NCBI GenBank assembly: GCA_937907035.1
Contig: CALCTX010000115.1
Span: 1-5,057 of the forward strand
Origin: an uncultured Selenomonadales bacterium
GTDB taxonomy: Bacteria > Bacillota_C > Negativicutes > Selenomonadales > Selenomonadaceae
Direction of reading: 5' to 3'
DNA length: 5,057 bases
Of this stretch, positions 1-5,057 are shown piece after piece (position 1 is the first letter of the stretch; every line of letters starts with the position of its first letter). The notes under the pieces are model-generated. The model ran no database searches and was not told the DNA's origin. It was given only the letters and a program-made list of their open reading frames with translations. Made by a program: the position numbers and the translations under genes.

Positions 1-1088
1 AACTGATGACAAGGATAAAGATCCCCGTTTGCCGCCACAGCAAAATATTCATGCCCGGCTCCGCATCCGGAAAGTCTTTTAGCCACACACGGTCCATTAG
101 AGAGATCCATATTGAAATGGAAGAAGAAAAAACCTTTTCCCTTGCGCAACCGATCAAGATATGTTTCTGTAAGCTTATCATATTCGGCTCTAAGCTTCGG
201 AAGATCTTTTTCCGTAAAAGCATAATCAGCATCTTTTGCAACCACAGGCTCTACAGAAAGCGGGTTAAATCCTTCATCTGCCATTGATAAAACATCCGCC
301 GTAAAATCAGGATTATAGGCCGTATACGTTCCCCGCAAATAATAATTCTTCCCATCCCTTGAAGCAACTGCTTTTTTGAAATTCTTTACAACCCGGTCGT
401 AAGTGCCGTTTCCTCCGGCATCAGGACGCATATTGTCATGTACTTCCTTTCGGCCGTCAAGACTCAAAACCAAACTGATATTATGCTCATTTAAGAATTT
501 GATATTTTCATCATTAAGAAGCAATCCGTTTGTTGTTAAAGTCAGCTTGAACTGTTTGCCGGTCTCTTTTTCCCGTTGCCTTACATATTCAGTAATATGA
601 CGGACAACCGGCATATTGCAAAGCGGTTCCCCGCCAAAAAAATCTATCTCGCAATGTTTCCTGGTTCCGCTTTTTTTAATTATATATTCAACTGCAGCCT
701 CTCCGACTTCATTGCTCATCAACTGACGGTCACCGCCAAACTCACCGGTGTCAGCAAAACAATATTTGCAACGAAGATTACAATCATGCGCCACCATCAG
801 ACACATTGACTTTACAATACCTTCAGACCGAAAAGTCGGCGGAACATCAATATCCGGAGCAAACAACTCTTTCTCATCTATCAATGAATGCAGTTCTGTC
901 AATGCTTCAGCGATATCATTTGCATCATACTTGCCAAGCAGCGTATTTTGTACCTGCTCATCATTTGTACCGTCAAAAGTGTCCATTATATCAAAAATCA
1001 TTTTATCCACGACATGTACTGCACCACTATTTATATCAAGCAAAATATACATCCCGTTTTGCACAAATTTATGTATCTTAGACTTCAT
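1..1088 (-). CDS. scfB: SCIFF peptide maturase, radical SAM/SPASM thioether-forming enzyme (3'-truncated by window edge)
   Basis: The frame is open from ATG at 1088 to the window edge (362 codons seen); related maturases such as CteB are about 450 residues, so roughly 90 C-terminal residues are missing. Residues 1-80 resemble the PqqD-like RiPP recognition element that binds the precursor leader. The radical SAM cluster motif CNLRCKYCF places the three [4Fe-4S] ligands at Cys103, Cys107 and Cys110. FGGEP (151-155) is the SAM-binding glycine motif and TTNG follows at 185-188. Cys334, Cys342 (in CGAG) and Cys360 (in GDLYPCHQ) begin the SPASM auxiliary-cluster region; later ligands lie outside the window. 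Known family chemistry is cytosolic thioether cross-linking of Cys to an acceptor residue in SCIFF. The precursor gene lies 62 bases upstream, which fixes the assignment. An in-frame TAG four codons before the ATG excludes a longer start. Confidence 0.95.
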   Translation of the reverse strand, partial: MKSKIHKFVQNGMYILLDINSGAVHVVDKMIFDIMDTFDGTNDEQVQNTLLGKYDANDIAEALTELHSLIDEKELFAPDIDVPPTFRSEGIVKSMCLMVAHDCNLRCKYCFADTGEFGGDRQLMSNEVGEAAVEYIIKKSGTRKHCEIDFFGGEPLCNMPVVRHITEYVRQREKETGKQFKLTLTTNGLLLNDENIKFLNEHNISLVLSLDGRKEVHDNMRPDAGGNGTYDRVVKNFKKAVASRDGKNYYLRGTYTAYNPDFTADVLSMADEGFNPLSVEPVVAKDADYAFTEKDLPKLRAEYDKLTETYLDRLRKGKGFFFFHFNMDLSNGPCVAKRLSGCGAGHEYFAVAANGDLYPCHQ

Positions 1089-1102
1089 CTGGGAATACTA
1101 CT

Positions 1103-1108
1103 CTCCTT
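1103..1108 (-). promoter_or_regulatory. Ribosome binding site of scfB with long spacing
   Basis: The minus strand reads AAGGAG here, 14 bases before the scfB ATG at 1088. That is longer than the usual 5-9 bases. No alternative in-frame start lies between this site and the ATG, so the start stands and initiation may be inefficient or coupled to a small upstream frame (1117-1085). Confidence 0.55.
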
Positions 1109-1119
1109 TTCAAACATAG

Positions 1120-1144
1120 AAAAGGGACTGCCTGCCGCAGCCCC
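1120..1144 (-). terminator. Hairpin plus short U-run between scfA and scfB, probable leaky terminator
   Basis: On the minus strand GGGGCTGC (1144-1137) pairs with GCAGTCCC (1131-1124) around a five-base loop. The stem has eight pairs with one G-U, and the flanking A and T add one more. TTTT (1123-1120) follows directly. The hairpin begins six bases after the scfA stop and ends before the scfB ribosome binding site. The U-run is short, so partial read-through is likely. This would give more precursor transcript than maturase transcript, an arrangement common in RiPP operons. Strength is inferred, not measured. Confidence 0.65.
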
Positions 1145-1150
1145 TCCCTT

Positions 1151-1294
1151 TTACTTCTCGCAAACCTGATTTCCAACCGTGCAGGAAGTCTTGCATGCCG
1201 ACTGGCAAGATGCCTGGCATTCGCCACAACCGCCCGTCTTTACAGAACTCTGCAGCGTCGGTTTATTGACCGTCTGAATGTGCTTCAACGTCAT
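1151..1294 (-). CDS. scfA: Six-cysteine ranthipeptide precursor SCIFF
   Basis: This is a 47-residue peptide. An N-terminal leader (MTLKHIQTVNKPTLQSS) precedes a Cys-rich core with cysteines at 23, 26, 30, 34, 38 and 45, spaced C-x2-C-x3-C-x3-C-x3-C-x6-C. The core CGECQASCQSACKTSC and the end TVGNQVCEK match the strongly conserved SCIFF family (six cysteines in forty-five residues). In the characterised clostridial peptide a Cys is joined to a Thr five residues later; the matching pair here would be Cys34 and Thr39 (inference by position). It is the substrate of the radical SAM maturase encoded immediately downstream. Published work links ranthipeptides to population-density signalling in some clostridia, but the general role of SCIFF is not settled. 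The leader carries two or three extra N-terminal residues compared with the usual MKHI-type start. Confidence 0.96.
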   Translation of the reverse strand: MTLKHIQTVNKPTLQSSVKTGGCGECQASCQSACKTSCTVGNQVCEK

Positions 1295-1296
1295 AA

Positions 1297-1310
1297 CCCC
1301 CTTTTCCTTT
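1297..1310 (-). promoter_or_regulatory. Purine-rich ribosome binding region of scfA
   Basis: Upstream of the scfA ATG the minus strand reads AAAGGAAAAGGGGG followed by two bases and ATG. The AAGGGG part is only three bases from the start and AAAGGA is ten bases away, so neither is ideally placed. The next start-like codon downstream would remove the conserved KHI leader motif, so the ATG at 1294 is kept. Confidence 0.45.
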
Positions 1311-1341
1311 TTGTTGTAAACTATCAAAACATATCTGTCTT

Positions 1342-1370
1342 ATTTTACCGCCTTTTTCAATTTGACGCAA
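1342..1370 (-). promoter_or_regulatory. Sigma-A-type promoter for scfA-scfB
   Basis: On the minus strand TTGCGT (1370-1365, -35) is separated by exactly 17 bases from TAAAAT (1347-1342, -10). The -10 matches five of six consensus positions; the -35 keeps the TTG core. It sits just past the stop codon of the preceding gene and would start a transcript around 1336-1334, leaving a leader of about 40 bases before scfA. The spacer is A-rich. No terminator is visible between the preceding stop and this promoter, so read-through from upstream is also possible. Confidence 0.6.
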
Positions 1371-1374
1371 GTAT

Positions 1375-2451
1375 TCAGGAAATCTCCGGTACCATTATGA
1401 TCCTGACCGGCAAATTTGAAGCTCCCGGCGGTGAAAACTCAAACCACAACGGTACATTATTATCATATGCTCCCAGATCCGCATAGTCCCCGGGCCCGTT
1501 CTCGCCAAAATATCTGCCCTCCGGCGTAAAGATCAGCCTGGACTTATTATTTCCCAAATGGACCCGCATTATTCCGGAATAAACTCCCCCCAGCGGTTCC
1601 AAATAGTAATGTGTCCGTCCCGGTTCCGCAACCGGTAAAACAATACGATAATTAACGCCGTAATTGCCAAAATTTTCGACCGGCTGCCCGTCAGTTGCCG
1701 AAACACCGTTTAAAAAATAATCCTCTTTACCATTCGCCAAGACAATACAAGCTATCCCATCTGTTGACGGATTATAGGGGCTGCATAACGTGATCTCCCG
1801 ATTCATTGCGCTAAAAGTTCCTTCACGGTTTTCTATTTCCTCCGGCAACATTTTAGCTGTCTCCAAATATTTTACCGGATCATCTTTTGCCGGATAAGAT
1901 AACACTGTTAACCGTATTTGCCCATTAACCGAAAAATCATATACACCGGAAATAAGTTCAGCCGGCCCGACCACGATCTCGTCCATTTCCGGTGCTAACA
2001 ATCTGGCCTTTGTGGACTTAATCAGCAACATCTCTTTTTTATCACTTTCTGCCGAAAAATATTGTGCCTGCAATCCCCGCCCGACAGCGAAATAATCCTC
2101 GCCCGGCTGTGAGATCACTCCCTTTGTAACATTTGCCACCAAGCCTTTCTCTACGCTCTTTAGCAATACTGCTATCTTACTTGGCTCATGTGAATCATTT
2201 AAGTGATAATAAAATACTCTGACGTTACCCGACACTACATCAGAATACAAAATCCCCGGCTCTTTGACATATTCCGGACAATCTGAATAAATAAGAGTTC
2301 CTCCGCCGTCACTAACTGTTATCGGTAATACTTTCGGCTCAGGGAATATCTTTCCCTTTCCCGGCAATGAACCGGCCTCCGCCGATACCATCAAATTCAA
2401 TAAGCAAACAAACACAATTATTATTTTCGCCATTACTGCAAAACTCCGCAT
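1375..2451 (-). CDS. Exported protein of unrecognised family
   Basis: The product is 358 residues. The N-terminus has Arg and Lys followed by a hydrophobic stretch (about residues 10-22) and a likely signal peptidase I site after AEA (residues 24-26), so it is probably secreted or released at the cell surface. The cysteine inside the hydrophobic stretch (FVC) lacks a small residue before it, so a lipoprotein is unlikely. The mature part looks beta-rich, with alternating hydrophobic segments and many Gly, Pro and Asn turns, no further membrane segment and no catalytic motif that I recognise. I have a weak impression of similarity to the non-catalytic region of Bacillota exoproteins annotated copper amine oxidase-like; this cannot be confirmed here. 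It lies 20 bases after the polysaccharide deacetylase gene and has its own strong ribosome binding site, so it is probably the last gene of that operon. An envelope or extracellular role is inference from export and context. Confidence 0.8.
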   Translation of the reverse strand: MRSFAVMAKIIIVFVCLLNLMVSAEAGSLPGKGKIFPEPKVLPITVSDGGGTLIYSDCPEYVKEPGILYSDVVSGNVRVFYYHLNDSHEPSKIAVLLKSVEKGLVANVTKGVISQPGEDYFAVGRGLQAQYFSAESDKKEMLLIKSTKARLLAPEMDEIVVGPAELISGVYDFSVNGQIRLTVLSYPAKDDPVKYLETAKMLPEEIENREGTFSAMNREITLCSPYNPSTDGIACIVLANGKEDYFLNGVSATDGQPVENFGNYGVNYRIVLPVAEPGRTHYYLEPLGGVYSGIMRVHLGNNKSRLIFTPEGRYFGENGPGDYADLGAYDNNVPLWFEFSPPGASNLPVRIIMVPEIS

Positions 2452-2456
2452 AAAAC

Positions 2457-2462
2457 CCTCCT
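2457..2462 (-). promoter_or_regulatory. Strong ribosome binding site deciding the start of the exported protein
   Basis: The minus strand reads AGGAGG followed by five bases and ATG at 2451. This favours the first Met over the second (residue 7), which would be too far away and would shorten the positively charged n-region of the signal peptide. Confidence 0.8.
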
Positions 2463-2471
2463 AAAACAAAC

Positions 2472-3254
2472 TCATTCATCATGCTGATCAATATTGAAAT
2501 ATCGATAGAGCTTTCCTTTTAACAACCGCAGCTTAAATTCCAATAACCCAAACTTCGGGCGGGGAATATTGATCCTATGCAGTTCATAAGGCTTTGTTTT
2601 TAGCGTATTAAGGCCGGGATCGCCGGTTACTGCACAATAAAAGCTCTGCCTTTTGAGCATTGCGGCATATTCCGGCTTATAAGCACCATTAGGATAAGAA
2701 AACCCGAACAGCTTTTTCAGGCCATGCCAGGTTGTAATAAGCTTTGTAACTTTCATTTCCTCTTCTGCTGCTTCATCACTCATTTCAGTAAGCGGCAAAT
2801 GATTAGCCGTATGGCTTCCAAGTTCGACTTTTTGTTCCTGCAATTCCAGCAGATCATCCCAAGTCAGATATTTCTTTAAGCCTATATCATTGGTAACAAT
2901 AAAGATAGTCCCTTTCATTCCCCGTTCCCGAAGCAACGGCAATGCAACCGTATAATTATCACGATAACCATCGTCAAAAGTAATAAGCAACGGTTTTTCC
3001 GGCAACTTTCCCTCTCCTTTGCGGGCATTCAGATATTCCAGAACCGTTATCGTCGTATAACCTTCTTTTTTCAAATAATCCAGCTGCTCAGCAAAATCTT
3101 TCGGAGTTATTGTCCAGGGATCATTATCATAATCATTTACCTTATGATACTCAAGAATCGGAAATCCTTCCGGCTCAACCGAAGTCAAAAAAACTGCCGC
3201 ACCGGCAATAATTGCACCGGCAAGCCCAATTCCTAAAACAAAATGTTTTTTCAA
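2472..3254 (-). CDS. Membrane-anchored NodB-type polysaccharide deacetylase
   Basis: The product is 260 residues. A KKH n-region and one hydrophobic segment (about residues 5-24) without a clear cleavage site suggest a signal anchor with the enzyme outside the membrane. The NodB domain follows: TFDDGY (92-97) supplies the catalytic-base and metal Asp pair at 94-95; HTANH (148-152) supplies the two metal His; FSYPNG (185-190) is motif 3 in the PgaB/IcaB-like form rather than the RxPY of peptidoglycan deacetylases; LHRINIPR (225-232) lies where the last motif is expected. The early segment FPILEYHKV (31-39) is typical of the PgaB/IcaB-like group. Family enzymes (carbohydrate esterase 4) remove N-acetyl groups from GlcNAc-type polymers using a divalent metal; the exact substrate is not readable here. 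The start is TTG at 3254, overlapping the whiA TGA as TTGA, implying translational coupling. No other nearby start keeps the charged n-region. Confidence 0.92.
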   Translation of the reverse strand: MKKHFVLGIGLAGAIIAGAAVFLTSVEPEGFPILEYHKVNDYDNDPWTITPKDFAEQLDYLKKEGYTTITVLEYLNARKGEGKLPEKPLLITFDDGYRDNYTVALPLLRERGMKGTIFIVTNDIGLKKYLTWDDLLELQEQKVELGSHTANHLPLTEMSDEAAEEEMKVTKLITTWHGLKKLFGFSYPNGAYKPEYAAMLKRQSFYCAVTGDPGLNTLKTKPYELHRINIPRPKFGLLEFKLRLLKGKLYRYFNIDQHDE

Positions 3255-4198
3255 TTACTTTCTTCCCTATCATTTATTATTTCTTCTGCCAATTCATTCA
3301 AACGGGTAAATCTGTGTCCGGCCGCACTCCGGCTGATTTTCAGTTCCTCAGCCAGCTCTTTTAAAGTTGCATCAGGATTTTCCAATCTCAGCAACGCCGT
3401 CTGCCGTAATCTCGCCGGCAATTTTTCCAGTTGCCCGGATCTTTGAAGTGCCTTAATATTTGCTACCTGGCGGGCTGACGCATCAACTGTTTTTTGCAAA
3501 TTTGCCGTCTCGCAATTTACCAACCGATTGACTTGATTGCGAACTTCTTTAACGTTCCGGGTAACTTCAAAAGCCTCTACCGCTTTATCAGCTTCTATTC
3601 CCTGCAAAAAATCCATTATCATATCGCATTCTTTTATGTATACGACATACGTTTCCTTCCGGTCTGTCAAACGGGCATCAATTTCAATTCGCTTAAACAA
3701 TGCCGCCACCAGCTCGGCAAACTGATAATTGCCCATAACCAATTCCAAATGATAACCGGCCTCAGGGCGATTAACGCTCCCCCCGGCCATAAAAGCCCCC
3801 CGCAAATAGGCCCAACGGCAACAATTTCGCCGCAACAACGGCCCCATCTTCCCCGGTGTTGGTGCCGTGATCGGCATCATACCCAACTCATCAAGCAATT
3901 CACTGACTACCGGTGAAGGTATTACTTGTATCCGATAACTGTTATTTTTTTTCAAACGCCGCGACCGGCTGACAGTAACTTCTGTTTTTACCTGTTCGAT
4001 CTCCTTCAGCAAGACTAAGACTTTTCTGGCAACCGCAGCATTATCTGTCAAAAAGCTAAGCCCTAATGCCCGTTTTGCCCCTAATGTCAAAACCGCCCCC
4101 ATACGCAACAGTCCTGCCAGTTCAGCTCGCCGACAACATGCTTTTGAATATGACAATCGGGCCAGTTCATTTTTTACCTCTGTTGCAAACGATGACAT
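3251..4198 (-). CDS. whiA: DNA-binding protein WhiA
   Basis: The product is complete at 315 residues, the usual length of the family. The N-terminal half has the LAGLIDADG homing-endonuclease-like fold; the two segments corresponding to its core helices are LAGLLRMGAVL (27-37) and YLRGAFMAGGSV (131-142), both without the acidic residues of active nucleases. The conserved linker NRLVNCETANLQKTVDASAR occupies 224-243. The C-terminal helix-turn-helix runs from NPDATLKELAEEL through ISRSAAGHRFTRL (about 274-300). WhiA homologues act in the nucleoid: in Streptomyces they switch on sporulation genes, and in Bacillus they influence division and chromosome segregation. The gene follows yvcK by 15 bases, the conserved Gram-positive order. 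The start ATG at 4198 is preceded by GGAGG (4209-4205) at six-base spacing. The stop overlaps the start of the next gene. Confidence 0.97.
   Translation of the reverse strand: MSSFATEVKNELARLSYSKACCRRAELAGLLRMGAVLTLGAKRALGLSFLTDNAAVARKVLVLLKEIEQVKTEVTVSRSRRLKKNNSYRIQVIPSPVVSELLDELGMMPITAPTPGKMGPLLRRNCCRWAYLRGAFMAGGSVNRPEAGYHLELVMGNYQFAELVAALFKRIEIDARLTDRKETYVVYIKECDMIMDFLQGIEADKAVEAFEVTRNVKEVRNQVNRLVNCETANLQKTVDASARQVANIKALQRSGQLEKLPARLRQTALLRLENPDATLKELAEELKISRSAAGHRFTRLNELAEEIINDREESN
3262..3268 (-). promoter_or_regulatory. Ribosome binding site inside whiA for the TTG start of the deacetylase
   Basis: The minus strand reads AGGGAAG within the last codons of whiA, seven bases before the TTG at 3254. 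It is a partial match to AGGAGG at good spacing. Together with the stop-start overlap it supports the TTG start. Confidence 0.5.
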
Positions 4199-4213
4199 CT
4201 TAACCCTCCGCCA

Positions 4214-4939
4214 TTACTCCTGGTAACAATCTGCAGCCTCCATTTTCGAGCGCAATTCATATACCATTTTCATAACATTATCTGTTAACTTTTGCGGATC
4301 ATGGTGAACATTATCCTGCCAGCTCACTAAATCAGCAGAAACAAACCCTACCCCTAACGCAGTCAAAGCCTTTTCATCGATCGTTACCGGATATGCGCCA
4401 ACCTCGGCACAAGTGGCAGCAATTTGAGGCGAAAGTTCAGTAGAATTGACTAATACATAATCAATAACCCCCGGACCGGCATGATCGATTATCGCTTTTA
4501 CATGCTGTGAAGCAGTATAACCGTCAGTTTCTCCCGGCTGCGTTAACACATTGCAAATATAAATTTTGATTGCCTTGCTTTCCCGCAAAGCGTCAGCTAC
4601 TCCATCTATCAAAAGATTGGGGATTATACTCGTATACAGGCTGCCCGGGCCAAGAACAACAGCATCTGCCTCACGAATAGCCGCCAAAGCCGATGCAACC
4701 GGTTTAACATGCTCCGGAAACAACTGTACCCGCCTGATCTGTTTTTTTGCTGTCGGAATATTAGATTCTCCACAAACTACCGACCCATCATCCATTACCG
4801 CATCAAGCCGGATGTGTGCCGTACTGGAAGGCAAAACCCGCCCCTTGACCGCTAATACTTTCGATGATTCCTGCAATGCTTTTTCCATATCGCCGCCGGT
4901 AACTTCATTCATTGCAGCAATAAACAAATTGCCGAAACT
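4214..4939 (-). CDS. yvcK: YvcK-family gluconeogenesis factor (UDP-sugar-binding), lacking its N-terminal part
   Basis: About 241 codons of unmistakable YvcK/CofD-like sequence end at 4214. Recognisable blocks are SFGNLFIAAM at the break, ESSKVLAVKGRVLP, GPGSLYTSIIPNLL (around 4651-4610) and CNVLTQPGETDGYTASQHV (around 4552-4496). B. subtilis YvcK is about 317 residues, so roughly 85-95 residues, including the GGGTG nucleotide-binding start, are absent. Homology stops exactly at the Ser codon 4939-4937; before it the frame gives IIIFI, then an in-frame TGA at 4957-4955, where the family has GH. Possible internal starts (TTG at 4927, ATG at 4912) would make a protein without the Rossmann N-terminus, so a working product from this copy is doubtful. 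Family knowledge: YvcK binds UDP-GlcNAc-type nucleotides and is needed for growth on gluconeogenic carbon sources and for normal cell-wall synthesis. It forms an operon with whiA. Confidence 0.9.
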   Translation of the reverse strand, partial: SFGNLFIAAMNEVTGGDMEKALQESSKVLAVKGRVLPSSTAHIRLDAVMDDGSVVCGESNIPTAKKQIRRVQLFPEHVKPVASALAAIREADAVVLGPGSLYTSIIPNLLIDGVADALRESKAIKIYICNVLTQPGETDGYTASQHVKAIIDHAGPGVIDYVLVNSTELSPQIAATCAEVGAYPVTIDEKALTALGVGFVSADLVSWQDNVHHDPQKLTDNVMKMVYELRSKMEAADCYQE

Positions 4940-5057
4940 TATAAATATAATAATTCAGAAACTCGGATGTTTGTTGATGATATTAGAAATAGCGACAATA
5001 AAATCGATATTAGAAACATCCCTTTAAATGATCAAAAAACTTTAAAACTTGTAAGAG
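4940..5057. other. AT-rich segment foreign to yvcK
   Basis: This stretch has about 25% GC by hand count (29 of 118), against 50% in the adjoining yvcK bases (4801-4920). All three minus-strand frames meet stops soon, so it cannot be the missing start of yvcK. One plus-strand frame stays open to the window end. From 4940 it reads YKYNNSETRMF onward and contains two DIRN motifs. It has a protein-like mix of residues but only about 39 codons, and I do not recognise it. It may be a piece of a coding gene from another AT-rich replicon, or noise at a contig end. Confidence 0.55.
4979..5017 (+). repeat. Short direct repeat GATATTAGAAA
   Basis: GATATTAGAAA occurs at 4979-4989 and again at 5006-5016. 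The period is 27 bases, which is nine codons of the open plus-strand frame, so each copy encodes D-I-R-N in the same phase. It could be the start of a repeat protein, or chance in AT-rich DNA. Confidence 0.35.

Noticed and set aside
403..1169. Several open frames on the plus strand (for example 403-600, 576-809, 748-1119)
   Set aside because: They lie opposite scfB and scfA, whose minus-strand frames carry conserved family motifs. Their products look low in protein character and have no plausible ribosome binding sites.
1620..1635. Inverted repeat CCGGTT-CCGC-AACCGG
   Set aside because: It is inside the exported protein gene with no T-run on either side, and CCGG-containing short palindromes are frequent in this DNA.
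2395..2405. Possible lipoprotein cysteine in the signal peptide of the exported protein
   Set aside because: The residues before the Cys (VFV) do not fit a lipobox, which needs Gly, Ala or Ser just before Cys. The AEA site further on fits signal peptidase I better.
3494..3916. Plus-strand open frame of 140 codons opposite whiA
   Set aside because: The minus strand here is clearly WhiA over its full length; this frame is the antisense shadow of that gene.
3251..4198. WhiA as an active LAGLIDADG homing endonuclease
   Set aside because: The segments matching the LAGLIDADG helices lack the acidic catalytic residues. The C-terminal helix-turn-helix and the operon position are those of the regulator.
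4566..5027. Plus-strand open frame of 153 codons crossing the yvcK break
   Set aside because: Most of it is antisense to conserved YvcK motifs, and its last part is in a different phase from the open plus-strand frame beyond 4940. It is a by-product of the junction.

Overview
The window looks like chromosomal DNA of an anaerobic Bacillota (Firmicutes) bacterium. Every confident gene lies on the minus strand, so transcription runs from high to low coordinates. The yvcK-whiA pair is typical of Gram-positive bacteria. The SCIFF ranthipeptide precursor with its radical SAM maturase is a near-universal marker of Clostridia and their relatives. Base composition of the genes is moderate (a hand count gives 50% GC over 4801-4920). 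The sequence alone does not settle Clostridia against Negativicutes.

Layout in the direction of transcription: (1) 5057-4940 is a very AT-rich stretch (about 25% GC by hand count) that does not belong to the gene next to it. (2) 4939-4214 is yvcK without its N-terminal part; homology stops abruptly at the motif SFGNLFIAAM. (3) 4198-3251 is complete whiA. (4) 3254-2472 is a membrane-anchored NodB-type polysaccharide deacetylase that starts at a TTG codon overlapping the whiA stop. (5) 2451-1375 is an exported protein of unrecognised family, 20 bases after the deacetylase. (6) 1370-1342 is a sigma-A-like promoter just beyond that operon. (7) 1294-1151 is scfA, a 47-residue six-cysteine peptide. 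(8) 1144-1120 is a hairpin with a short U-run, probably a leaky terminator. (9) 1088-1 is scfB, the radical SAM/SPASM maturase, cut off by the window edge after 362 residues.

Functionally there are two units. The yvcK-whiA-deacetylase-exported protein run is tightly packed and reads as one operon linking central carbon/cell-wall control and growth regulation to two envelope or extracellular products. The scfA-scfB unit is a compact ranthipeptide cassette: precursor first, then the enzyme that makes thioether cross-links from its cysteines. Its own promoter and the intervening hairpin would favour precursor over enzyme.

The SCIFF system is already described. The feature most in need of a second look is the break in yvcK at 4939/4940, which is either an assembly chimera or a real rearrangement. 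No transposase, CRISPR array, tRNA or rRNA was seen.
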